Below, in pieces: positions 31,859 through 41,277 of a stretch of DNA of 64,000 bases. The stretch lies in contig JAESPE010000005.1 of the NCBI GenBank assembly GCA_016756835.1, positions 1-64,000 of the forward strand. Direction: 5' to 3'. The DNA comes from a gamma proteobacterium endosymbiont of Lamellibrachia anaximandri (GTDB lineage Bacteria > Pseudomonadota > Gammaproteobacteria > Chromatiales > Chromatiaceae). How positions within the stretch are numbered: position 1 is the first letter of the stretch; every line of letters starts with the position of its first letter. Below the pieces are notes generated by a model, which was not told the DNA's origin, searched no databases, and saw only the letters and a list, made by a program, of their open reading frames with translations. Position numbers and translations under genes: made by a program.

Positions 31859-32287
31859 CTATTCTGCAACGGGAGGCTTTTGTGCATTACCTTCATTGCC
31901 TGGCGACCCGGCCACACTGGAGGGCATTTTCCCGACCGAGCGCAGATCGACCAATTTGTTGAGCAGGTCAAACCAGAAGGGTGCGCCCATGGAGATCGCA
32001 AGGATAGTGATCAACAGACCGGTCATCTTGACCAACACCGCCCAAAATCGGCTCTCTCTGTCTCCTTTCGCATCTTCCCGGTTCTGCCAGAATTTTGTTA
32101 CCGACTCGCTATCCCAGCCCAGGGACAGTGATAGACCTTCAATTTTCTTAACAACCTCCTTGTAATCCTGATCCTTTGTCAGGACATCTTCATCACTCTT
32201 TGCAAGCTGCTCTGCCTGCGCCACCAGGGCTGTACGCACACCGGAATCATGCCACAGCACATGGGCGATATGGATAGTGTCGACCAA
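31859..32287 (-). pseudogene. 5'-truncated membrane protein remnant
   Basis: ORF opens with TTG directly into DTIHIAHVLW...AQAEQLA, which reads as an internal segment; N-terminal part is missing and the 5' edge coincides with the inverted motif at 32286. Confidence 0.5.
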
Positions 32288-32323
32288 AAAGGGACAGATT
32301 TATTTCCCATAAATAAATCTGTC
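32286..32323. repeat. Left boundary motif of the RND cassette with a perfect 13-bp hairpin
   Basis: AAAAAGGGACAGATTTATTTCCCATAAATAAATCTGTC; GACAGATTTATTT / AAATAAATCTGTC, loop CCCAT (32293-32323). Confidence 0.7.
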
Positions 32324-32385
32324 TGCTTTCTCTTCCTTTCTCTTGGCCTTCTCTGCATCCTGGGTCAGCAGTTCGTCTGCACTGA

Positions 32386-35300
32386 TCACCCGGGCTGGGT
32401 GGAGACCTCTGCAGACTGAGGACTCTTGACGCTGTAAAACACAGCATAAATCACCGGTATGATCCCCAGTGTCAAAATGGTGGAGAGCAAAATCCCGGCA
32501 ATGATGGCGACCGCCATCGGCTCCCACATTTCACCCCCTCCCAGGTAGAGAGGAATCAGGCCCAGCACGGTGGTGGCTGTAGTGAGCAGGATGGGGCGCA
32601 GGCGGCGTTGGGCGGCTTCGATGATGGCCTGTTGCGGTGGTAGTCCGTTGACATCCAGTTCAAACTGGATGCGTTCCAGAAGGACGATGGCGTTGTTGAT
32701 GACGATGCCGGCCAGAGAGATCACGCCCAGCAGGGTCATGAAGCCGAAGAAGGAGTCAGCGACGATGAGTCCGTAGATCACGCCGATGAGTCCCAAGGGG
32801 ATGGTGAGGATCACGATGAGTGATTTGCGCAAGGAGTTGAACTGGGCCACCAGCAGCATGATGATGATGAAGCCGGCGATGGGCAGTTTTTCGGCGATGG
32901 ACTGGGTGGCGGCGCCAGAGGATTCGGCCTCGCCGCCGAGTTCGTAGCGATAGCCGGGTGGCCAGCCAACCTGTTGGGCCGTCAGCCAGGGCCTAAGCGC
33001 GGCGAAGGCTACGGCCGCAGTACTGCCTTCCTCTAGCTGTGCACCGACGGAAACTGTTTTCATTCGATCCCGGCGCAGAATTTTCGAGGCATCCCACAGC
33101 ACATCCATGTCCGCGACCTGTTTGAGCGGGACAGCTTCACCAGTGGCCTGTGAATAGACCGACAGGGCTTCAAGCTTGCCAATGTCCTGTCGGTCGGCGG
33201 TGGAGGAGCGCAGCATGACCGGAATCACTTCGTCGTCCTCGCGGAACTGGGTGAGCTCCATACCGCTCAGGCCGGCCTGTAGGGAAACGGCGATGTCCTC
33301 GCTGGAGACACCGGAGCGCAGAGCCCGCGACTGGTCGATCTTGACGGCCAGTTTCTTAATGCGCCGACCCCAGTCATCGTTGATGTTCTGCAGCCCGGGA
33401 ATCCCCCTCATTTTCTGCTTGACCTGGGCGACCAGAGAGAAGAGTTCGTCCGTATCGCGACCGGACAGGCGGACTTCCACCGGGTTAGCGATGGCCGCGC
33501 CGTTTTCGAAACGGCGCATGGTCACGCGCAGATCAGGGAAATTTTCGAAGGTGTAGCGGTCGAGCTTTTCCATCAGCCCCGTGATCGCCTCTGCGGAGGT
33601 CGCGTGCACGATGATCAGGGCGTAGTTGGAACTGACCGAATGGGGCGTATGAGTGAGCACGAAGCGCATTCCGCCAAAGCCGATGTAACTCACGGTGCGG
33701 GTGACGCCTTCGGTCTGCTCCGTAGCTCCATCTGAAGTTGGTTGTGCGGGTTTCAGTTCATCCTCAATAAAGCCCTCAACCTGTTCCACCACCGATTCGG
33801 TGGTTTCAATGGAGGTGCCCAGGGGCAGTTCCAGTTCGAGTTTGAAGTAGGTTCGATCCGATGGCGGAAAGAAGATGTTGGGAATAAAGCGGAAGCTGTA
33901 GAGTGCGCTTGCGAACACCAGGGCGATGATCAACAGAGTGGAAAACCGGAATCTGAGCAGCAGCTTCAACATGCCCCGATAACTGCGGAAGAAGGCGCTG
34001 TCGAAGCTCTCCTGCTGCTGATCCACCTTGAGAAAGTTGACCGCCAGCATGGGAATGACCGTCAGTGACAGGATCCAGGAACAGAGCAGGGTAATGGTGA
34101 CGACCTTGAACAGGGAGGCGGTGAATTCACCTGTGGTGGATTCGGCCAGAAAAATAGGCAGAAAGGCAGCAGAGGTGGTCAGGGAGGAGGTGAGCAGCGG
34201 AACGCGCAGTTCGGCAGCGGAGTCGACGGCTGACTTGACCGGCTTCATGCCGTTGGCCATGCGCGTCATGATACTTTCTGACATGACGATGCCGTTGTCC
34301 ACCAGCATGCCCAGGGCAATGATCAGGGCGGCCAGCGAGATCTGATCCAGTCCGATGTCGAAGAAGGACATGATCAGCATGGTGATGATCATACTGGCGG
34401 GAATCAGGGCTGCGACGATCAAGCCACTGCGCAGCCCCAGTGAGATGATCATTACCGCTGCCACCACGGCAATGGCTTGCAGCAGATTGGAGATGAAGCT
34501 GTTGACCTTATCCCGAACCTCATCGGGAGTGAAATGCACGGTATCCAGATTGAGACCCAATGGGTAGGCTCTCTGCAGGTTTGCCAGGACTTCCGATACC
34601 TGCCTGCCGAGCATGATGTTGTTGCCGCCCTCGCGCATGGAGATGCCCAAGGCCAGGGCGGGTATGTCATTGGCATGGATCTTGGTGGTCGGCGGATCGA
34701 TGTAGCCGCGCCAGACCTTGGCCACATCCTTTAAATAGATCAGGGTGCGATTACCCGGCACCTGGATGATGGTGTGGCGAATATCTTCCAGAGTTTCGTA
34801 GTTGCCGCTGGGTTCCAGATCGATGCGTTCCCGGCCGAGGGTCACCGTGCCACCGGCAATAATGATGTTGCGGCTGGCCAGCATCTGGCTGAGTTGTGCG
34901 GGTGATATACCCAGTTCCGTCAGACGCGCATTGTTGTATTCCACAAAGATGCGTTCGTCCTGGGCGCCGTAGAGCTGCACCTTGGCGGCATCCGGTAGGC
35001 GCAATAGTTCATCGCGGGTCTGTTCGGCAAAGTCATTCAGCTCGGCATAGCTGAAATCCGGCCCGGTAACGCTGATGACGATGTCGAACACGTCGCCGAA
35101 TTCATCGTTGACGATGGGACCGACAATGCCGTCCGGCAGATCACCCGCCGCGCTGTCGATCTTGCGTCGCAGATCATCCCAGATCGGTCGCATGATCGCG
35201 TAGCTCTCGCTGATATTGACCGAGATGATGGAGACGCCTGCACGGGATTCGCTGCTGACGAAATCCAGCTCCGGAATCTGCTGAATGACTGTTTCCAGCT

Positions 35301-35496
35301 TATCTGTCACAAGTTGTTCGACACGTTGTGGACTGGCGCCAGGGAAATAGGTTGTGACTTGGGCGGTGCGGATGACGAAGCCCGGATCGTAGGCGCGGGG
35401 CATCTTGGTGAACGCATCAATGCCCGCCAACAGCAGAACCACCAACAGGACCAGGGTCGTGCGGTTGTTCTTCAGCGCGAACTCGGTGATATTCAA
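32386..35496 (-). CDS. RND efflux transporter permease (AcrB/MMPL-type HAE family)
   Basis: 1036 aa, MNITEFALKNNRTTLVLLVVLLLAGIDAFTKMPRAYDPGF, multiple TM helices, GxxxNNAIVLLERI. Confidence 0.93.
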   Translation of the reverse strand: MNITEFALKNNRTTLVLLVVLLLAGIDAFTKMPRAYDPGFVIRTAQVTTYFPGASPQRVEQLVTDKLETVIQQIPELDFVSSESRAGVSIISVNISESYAIMRPIWDDLRRKIDSAAGDLPDGIVGPIVNDEFGDVFDIVISVTGPDFSYAELNDFAEQTRDELLRLPDAAKVQLYGAQDERIFVEYNNARLTELGISPAQLSQMLASRNIIIAGGTVTLGRERIDLEPSGNYETLEDIRHTIIQVPGNRTLIYLKDVAKVWRGYIDPPTTKIHANDIPALALGISMREGGNNIMLGRQVSEVLANLQRAYPLGLNLDTVHFTPDEVRDKVNSFISNLLQAIAVVAAVMIISLGLRSGLIVAALIPASMIITMLIMSFFDIGLDQISLAALIIALGMLVDNGIVMSESIMTRMANGMKPVKSAVDSAAELRVPLLTSSLTTSAAFLPIFLAESTTGEFTASLFKVVTITLLCSWILSLTVIPMLAVNFLKVDQQQESFDSAFFRSYRGMLKLLLRFRFSTLLIIALVFASALYSFRFIPNIFFPPSDRTYFKLELELPLGTSIETTESVVEQVEGFIEDELKPAQPTSDGATEQTEGVTRTVSYIGFGGMRFVLTHTPHSVSSNYALIIVHATSAEAITGLMEKLDRYTFENFPDLRVTMRRFENGAAIANPVEVRLSGRDTDELFSLVAQVKQKMRGIPGLQNINDDWGRRIKKLAVKIDQSRALRSGVSSEDIAVSLQAGLSGMELTQFREDDEVIPVMLRSSTADRQDIGKLEALSVYSQATGEAVPLKQVADMDVLWDASKILRRDRMKTVSVGAQLEEGSTAAVAFAALRPWLTAQQVGWPPGYRYELGGEAESSGAATQSIAEKLPIAGFIIIMLLVAQFNSLRKSLIVILTIPLGLIGVIYGLIVADSFFGFMTLLGVISLAGIVINNAIVLLERIQFELDVNGLPPQQAIIEAAQRRLRPILLTTATTVLGLIPLYLGGGEMWEPMAVAIIAGILLSTILTLGIIPVIYAVFYSVKSPQSAEVSTQPG

Positions 35497-36596
35497 GGCT
35501 TCGGGCTCCAGCGGACTTTCATCTCCGGCTGCGCCTGGCTCATGCCCGCAGTGAGGATGTGATCACCCCGTTTCAGGCCCGATGTGATGAGCAAGCCACG
35601 GGCGTCAAGCTCGCCGGTGGTGACGGTGCGGCGTTGGATAACGCCGACACCACTCCTGTTGGTCTTGGGATTGGTGTCAGATTCAGCCAGTGCCTCCACC
35701 ACATACACATAACGCCCTTCCGTATCTTCCAGCACAGAAGAGGCGGGTACGTGGAATACGGCGGCAATATCCTCTGCCCTGCTCTCTGTCTCGATGATCA
35801 CCACCGCGCTCATGCCGGGGAGGATGGTGTAGCCCTTCACACGGGGCATGGTGAAGGTCACTTCATAGGTCTGGTTCTCCTCGTCCGCGCTGGTCGCCGC
35901 CTCCTTGAGTTTTAACGGAAAGCGCTGTTCGGCGATGGCATCAAAATGTACGAAGTAGGAGTGGACCTGGCTGCCCTTCCGAGTGCGCAACATGATGCTT
36001 TCAGGCACATTGATCTGGATGGTGAGCGTGGATATATCCTGCAGGGTGACGACCTGGGTCTGTGGAGTCACTTCCTCGTGTATTTCGGCAAAACGTCTCG
36101 CGAGGCGGCCATCAAAGGAAGCGCGCAACACGGTGTGATTCAGGTTTTGTCTTGTCGCCTCCAACTGGGCCTCTGCGGTGGCGAATTTTGCGTTGAGCTT
36201 GTCGAAATCGGATTGGGAAATATGGCCGGGGCCGACGAGTTTCTTGCCGCGCTGGAAATTGGATTGGGCGGTCTCGTAGCTGGCCAGGCTGGACTTCAGT
36301 TCAATCCGGGCGTCAGTCTGATCAAGCTTGGCAATGACATCTCCCTTTTTGACCTTCTCACCCTCCTTGACAGGCATCTCATTGATGATGCCTGTAACAC
36401 GGAAACTGAGATTGGCGCTACGGGCGGCATCCACTACAGCAGGAAATTCGCGAGTGGCCTTTGTGACGGTGGGTTCGACCTCCAGGGCACGAACAGGACG
36501 GAGGATTTCCGGCGGAGCGACAGCTGCGGTCTCAGTTCCACAGGAATGCAACAGTGGGCTGAATGCCAGGCTCAACAGTAGCGGGGTTATTTTCAT
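35493..36596 (-). CDS. RND efflux periplasmic adaptor (membrane fusion) protein
   Basis: Lipoprotein-like signal, VKEGEKVKKGDVIAKLDQTDARIEL barrel-sandwich hybrid; overlaps the permease. Confidence 0.92.
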   Translation of the reverse strand: MKITPLLLSLAFSPLLHSCGTETAAVAPPEILRPVRALEVEPTVTKATREFPAVVDAARSANLSFRVTGIINEMPVKEGEKVKKGDVIAKLDQTDARIELKSSLASYETAQSNFQRGKKLVGPGHISQSDFDKLNAKFATAEAQLEATRQNLNHTVLRASFDGRLARRFAEIHEEVTPQTQVVTLQDISTLTIQINVPESIMLRTRKGSQVHSYFVHFDAIAEQRFPLKLKEAATSADEENQTYEVTFTMPRVKGYTILPGMSAVVIIETESRAEDIAAVFHVPASSVLEDTEGRYVYVVEALAESDTNPKTNRSGVGVIQRRTVTTGELDARGLLITSGLKRGDHILTAGMSQAQPEMKVRWSPKP

Positions 36597-36707
36597 TTTT
36601 CTATTTACAGTCCGTGTCTATGGAATCAAGTTCAGCCGAAAGCTCACTCCAAGGCAGATACCAACAGGGATTTTAACACCTTAATGGCAGGAGAAAGGGG
36701 AATTGAA

Positions 36708-36734
36708 AATAAACTTGTCCCCCTTTTTGTTAAA
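36708..36734. repeat. Right boundary motif of the RND cassette (inverted relative to 32286)
   Basis: Reverse complement reads AACAAAAAGGGGGACAAGTTTATTTTC, matching the left motif AAAAAGGGACAGATTTATTT. Confidence 0.6.
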
Positions 36735-36764
36735 TTCCTAACGCCCATAGCCGGTCGTGCGCGA

Positions 36765-37139
36765 TCAGTCCCGATCCTCCATTACGCAGTCGAGCAACAT
36801 TCCGGGGATCCCTTCAGCACCGCCCAGATAGGGGGCAATCCTGATCTTCACCCCAGGATGCTTATGTTGGGTCTTCTCCACCTCCTGCGGAATATCGAGA
36901 CTTACATGGCGGCCTGCTGAGAGAAAATAGGGCAGTACGACCACCTCTTGCGCACCTGCGGAAATACACCGTTCGATCCCCTCGGGGATGGAGGGATCAG
37001 CAAGTTCCAGATAGGCGCAGCTCACTGAATGGTAGCTATCCCCCGCCTCTGCTCTCACCCGCTCTGTCAGCCGCCGGATCTCTTCATTGGAGGCCTCCCG
37101 GCGACTGCCGTGTGCCACAATCAGCAGCGCCCTGTTCAC
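36765..37139 (-). CDS. cbiX: Short CbiX/SirB-type sirohydrochlorin chelatase
   Basis: LLIVAHGSRREASNEEI, VVVLPYFLSAGRHVSLDIP. Confidence 0.82.
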   Translation of the reverse strand: MNRALLIVAHGSRREASNEEIRRLTERVRAEAGDSYHSVSCAYLELADPSIPEGIERCISAGAQEVVVLPYFLSAGRHVSLDIPQEVEKTQHKHPGVKIRIAPYLGGAEGIPGMLLDCVMEDRD

Positions 37140-39787
37140 TTTACCTCCAGACTCTTGGAGGCGATCTCGAAGAGATCCCGTGAGATGTCCGGCGTTGCGA
37201 GCACCCGTTGAAATGCGCGCTTCATCAACGTCTGACGCACCTCGTCATAACGCCGCCAGCGGGCCATGATGCGCATCATTCGGGCTGCAACCTGGGGGTT
37301 AAGCCGGTCCAGTTCCAGGACCTTGTCGCTCAGAAAGCGGTAGCCGGAGCCATCCAGCGCATGAAAGCCGGTGATATTGCCACTGCAAAAGGCGCCGATC
37401 AGACTGCGCACTTTGTTGGGGTTCTGCATGGAGAAGGCCGGATGGATCATCAACCGTTTTACGGCATCCAGCGTCGAGGGTAATCGGGAGAGCGCCTGTA
37501 CCGAGAACCATTTGTCCATCACCAGCAGGTCGTCCCGCCAGCGAGTTTCGAATGCCGCAAGGGCAGCCTCTCTCTCAGGAGAGTCTGTGTTGGTCAGCGC
37601 CGAGAGTGCCGCCATGACATCGGTCATGTTGTGCGACGCCTCGAATTGGGCCAAACAGAGGTCGCGGATAACCTGCTCATCGAGCAGCATGAGATAACCG
37701 AGGCAGACATTCTTCAGGCTGCGGCGGGCGATGGCGTCGGAGCCGATGGTGTACGCACCCGATTCTGTATTGGCATGGTAGACCTCAAGCAGCGAGATTT
37801 TCAGCGCCACGGCAAGTTGCCGTTTCACCGCCTCCCGCGCTATGTGAATACCATCGACATCCACCTCCGCCATCTGATCACCCAGCAGGGATTCGGAAGG
37901 TAGGGTCAACACCTCGGCCAGCAACGCCTTATCGGCCTGTTGGTCGGTCAGCGCCTTATGAAAGGCATCGATAAACCCTTGCGGCACTGCCAATTTGGTC
38001 CCTGCACGAGATGCATCCAGAAGCTGCAGAATAATGCGTTGGGCCAGCGTCTGGGCGGCATCCCAACGGTTGAAGTCATCGTTGTCATGGGCCATCAGGA
38101 ACATCAGTTCCGCATCGCTGTAACCATAATCGATCTTGACCGGCGCAGAGAGTCCCCGCAGCAGTGAAGGCACGGGGCTGGATAGCACATTGATGAAATG
38201 AAAAGTCTCTACTGCCTGGCGCAACTCAAGGAGCCGCGTCCCTCCACCTGGCTCCGCTTCGCCCTTCAACTGCAGTGGAATATCCGCTCCCGTCTCATCG
38301 AGCAGCCCTAGGGCCAGGGGGATGTGAAACGGTGGCTTGTTCTTCTGTCCACGCGTGTCGGGACAGTGCTGGGTGACCTGCAGACTGTAGACTTGTGCAG
38401 CGACATCGTAATCCGCCTCCACCCGCAGTTCCGGGGTACCGGCGAGACTATACCAGTGCTTGAATTGAGAGAGATCCCGTCCACCGGCATCCTCCATACA
38501 TCGTACAAAATCCTCAGTGGTGACCGCCTGGCCGTCATGCCGTTCAAAATAGAGATCGGTGGCCTTGCGATAGTCAGCTTCACCCAGCAGATTGTGCTGC
38601 ATGCGCACCACCTCGGCACCCTTCTCATAGACAGTCACGGTGTAGAAATTGTTGATCTCCATATAGGCATCGGGACGGATCGGATGGGCCATGGGACCGG
38701 CATCCTCGGCAAACTGATGAGCGCGCAGCAGCCGCACATCCTCGATGCGCTTGACGCCCCGGGAGCCCATGTCCGCTGAAAACTCCTGGTCCCGAAACAC
38801 TGTCAGTCCCTCTTTCAGGCTGAGCTGAAACCAATCCCGGCAGGTGATGCGATTACCGGTCCAGTTATGAAAATATTCGTGGGCGATGACCCCTTCGATA
38901 CCCTGAAAATCACGATCGGTGGCACTGTCTGGACGGGCCAGCACGAACTTGGAATTGAAGACATTGAGGCCTTTGTTCTCCATCGCCCCCATGTTGAAAT
39001 CGTTGACCGCCACGATCATGTAGATATCCAGGTCGTACTCACGACCATAGTGCTGCTCATCCCAGGCCATGGCGTGTTTCAGGGATTGCATGGCGTGATC
39101 GCACTTCTCGATATTTTCCGGTTCCACGTAGATGCGCAGATCCACCTCGCGTCCCGAAATGGTGGTATAGCTGTCTTGAATAAAGCGCAGATCACCCGCC
39201 ACCAGAGCAAAGAGATAGCAGGGCTTGGGAAAGGGGTCTTCCCAGCGAACCCGGTGACGGCCCTGATCGAGTTCCTCTTCCTGAACCCGGTTGCCGTTGG
39301 AGAGCAATACCGGATAGCGCTTTCTGTCAGCACTGATGGTGGTGCTGAAGCGGGCCATAACATCGGGCCGGTCAGGAAAATAGGTGATACGGCGAAACCC
39401 TTCGGCCTCGCATTGAGTACAGAACATGCCACCAGAGCGATAGAGCCCTTCCAGTGCAGTATTCTCCTGGGGGCGTATCAACACACGGGTTTCCAGTTCA
39501 AACTGTTCAGGTGGATTATCGATGGTCAGGGATGTGTCATCCAGCCGATAGGCATCGCCCCCCAGCACAGCATCATCGAGCCGCACGGACTCCAGCTCCA
39601 GCCGCTCGCCATTCAACAGGAAGGCGCGCTCGTCGCCTTCAAAGGCAGGGTTACGGCGTACCTTCAGACGACTTTCAACACGAGCGTAGTCCTCGTGGAG
39701 ATCTAAATTCAGGTCGACCTGATCCACCAGATAAGCCGGTGGCAAATAGTCCTTCAAATGGATGGTAACAGGGGTATCGGAGCGCAT
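37136..39787 (-). CDS. pepN: Aminopeptidase N
   Basis: GAMENKGLNVFNSK, VIAHEYFHNWTGNRITCRDWFQLSLKEGLT; start set at MRSDTPVTI. Confidence 0.95.
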   Translation of the reverse strand: MRSDTPVTIHLKDYLPPAYLVDQVDLNLDLHEDYARVESRLKVRRNPAFEGDERAFLLNGERLELESVRLDDAVLGGDAYRLDDTSLTIDNPPEQFELETRVLIRPQENTALEGLYRSGGMFCTQCEAEGFRRITYFPDRPDVMARFSTTISADRKRYPVLLSNGNRVQEEELDQGRHRVRWEDPFPKPCYLFALVAGDLRFIQDSYTTISGREVDLRIYVEPENIEKCDHAMQSLKHAMAWDEQHYGREYDLDIYMIVAVNDFNMGAMENKGLNVFNSKFVLARPDSATDRDFQGIEGVIAHEYFHNWTGNRITCRDWFQLSLKEGLTVFRDQEFSADMGSRGVKRIEDVRLLRAHQFAEDAGPMAHPIRPDAYMEINNFYTVTVYEKGAEVVRMQHNLLGEADYRKATDLYFERHDGQAVTTEDFVRCMEDAGGRDLSQFKHWYSLAGTPELRVEADYDVAAQVYSLQVTQHCPDTRGQKNKPPFHIPLALGLLDETGADIPLQLKGEAEPGGGTRLLELRQAVETFHFINVLSSPVPSLLRGLSAPVKIDYGYSDAELMFLMAHDNDDFNRWDAAQTLAQRIILQLLDASRAGTKLAVPQGFIDAFHKALTDQQADKALLAEVLTLPSESLLGDQMAEVDVDGIHIAREAVKRQLAVALKISLLEVYHANTESGAYTIGSDAIARRSLKNVCLGYLMLLDEQVIRDLCLAQFEASHNMTDVMAALSALTNTDSPEREAALAAFETRWRDDLLVMDKWFSVQALSRLPSTLDAVKRLMIHPAFSMQNPNKVRSLIGAFCSGNITGFHALDGSGYRFLSDKVLELDRLNPQVAARMMRIMARWRRYDEVRQTLMKRAFQRVLATPDISRDLFEIASKSLEVK

Positions 39788-40089
39788 GTGTAGTCCCGGA
39801 AATCGTTCAAGGCGCTCCATGTTATAGCCAAACCGAAGAATCTTAAAACCCACCGAGGTAAAGTTCTTCTGCGCTACCACATAAAACCATTCTCATGTCA
39901 TGGTGTTCGTGGAACTCTGCTGATGTGGCTGTTAAGATTGAAGCATTGAATGAAACAATGCTTTTTTCAATGATTTACTGAAGACTCAAAGAGTTACATA
40001 ACAATTTCTGAAAATCATCTCTGCCCCGTCTCCCTTTCCATCAGGGTCTGGAGCCTTGCTGATCACTTTTACCAAGAGGAATTTACCCC

Positions 40090-40353
40090 ATGCCTAAAGT
40101 GGTGATGTATACCACGGCGGTCTGCCCCTATTGCGTACGCGCCAAGTTCATGCTGAAAAACAAGCAGGTGGACTACGAGGAGATCCGCATCGATACCGAC
40201 CACGAAGCGATGCAGATCATGATGCAGCGCAGTCGGCGCAACACAGTGCCGCAGATCTTCATCGACGAATACCATGTCGGCGGTTATGACGACATGGCTG
40301 CCCTTGAAATGGCTGGTCGCCTGGACGAACTGCTCGGTGTGGCGGAAAGCTGA
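40090..40353 (+). CDS. grxC: Glutaredoxin 3
   Basis: CPYC active site (TTAVCPYCVRAKFML), TVPQIFIDEYHVGGYDDM. Confidence 0.95.
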   Translation: MPKVVMYTTAVCPYCVRAKFMLKNKQVDYEEIRIDTDHEAMQIMMQRSRRNTVPQIFIDEYHVGGYDDMAALEMAGRLDELLGVAES

Positions 40354-40358
40354 TCCGC

Positions 40359-40757
40359 ATGAATGAAACGGCAGGCAAGGTTCGGCTCGACAAATGGCTG
40401 TGGGCAGCTCGCTTTTTCAAGACTCGTCAACTCGCCTGCGAAGCAATAAATGGTGGCAAAGTTCATCTCAACGGCCAGCGCACAAAACCTGGCCGTGAGC
40501 TCAAGGTCGGTTCACATCTGCAGATCCATAAAGGCTCACTTGAATGGGATGTGAAGGTACGGGTACTGGCCTCAAAACGACGTCCTGCCAGGGAGGCACT
40601 TGAATTCTACGAAGAGTCGGCTGAGAGTGAACAGCAGCGACAGAAGATTACCGAAGAGCAGCGTTTGCAGCGTGCCATGGAACCACGGCCAGTGCGTGGC
40701 AAAATGAACAAGAAAGATCGCCGTATGATCCACCGTTTTACCAACAAGGGGACCTGA
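40359..40757 (+). CDS. hslR: S4-domain RNA-binding protein, heat shock protein 15 family
   Basis: VRLDKWLWAARFFKTRQLACEAINGGKVHLNGQRTKPGREL. Confidence 0.9.
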   Translation: MNETAGKVRLDKWLWAARFFKTRQLACEAINGGKVHLNGQRTKPGRELKVGSHLQIHKGSLEWDVKVRVLASKRRPAREALEFYEESAESEQQRQKITEEQRLQRAMEPRPVRGKMNKKDRRMIHRFTNKGT

Positions 40758-40764
40758 AGCCAGC

Positions 40765-41223
40765 ATGGACCAGGATGCATACCATCGCACTTACCGGGAG
40801 ATCAACGACCGTTACTGCCCTTTCGAGCGGAGCATCCTGAACGATAAATGCAGCTGCGGTGAGTCAAAGCGATTCTACCTGGCGGAGCGTGTCGGGGTGC
40901 ATTGTGAATCAGACCAGGGACAGGCCCAGTGCATGGAACTGCTCGAACTGCTCCGTCATCACGCCCGCTTTGCACTGAAATCCAATGACCGGAACGCAAC
41001 ACTGCCCCATGGCCAGGCGATGCGCCTGCAGGTCGGTGGAGTACGTGGACTGTTTTCCGAGATCTATCCGGAAGAACCGGTGCCCGAACCGGTTGGCGAC
41101 ATATTCACACTGGTCAGCAGCGCCATCGATAAATTCAATTCACTGGATGAATTGCCGTTCCAACCCATCATCCAGCAGGTGGCCGCCTATCGAGGGCGCC
41201 AGCGATCAAATCCCAATAAATAA
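40765..41223 (+). CDS. Conserved hypothetical protein with an N-terminal cysteine cluster
   Basis: CPFERSILNDKCSCGESKRFYLAERVGVHCESDQGQAQCMELL. Confidence 0.65.
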   Translation: MDQDAYHRTYREINDRYCPFERSILNDKCSCGESKRFYLAERVGVHCESDQGQAQCMELLELLRHHARFALKSNDRNATLPHGQAMRLQVGGVRGLFSEIYPEEPVPEPVGDIFTLVSSAIDKFNSLDELPFQPIIQQVAAYRGRQRSNPNK

Positions 41224-41277
41224 TGTAACTGTTCAAGACGTAGGTCCGACCCGCTACGATTGATCGGGCGTACCACT

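Noticed and set aside
38867-39706. 279-aa plus-strand ORF opposite pepN
   Set aside because: Shadow ORF of pepN.
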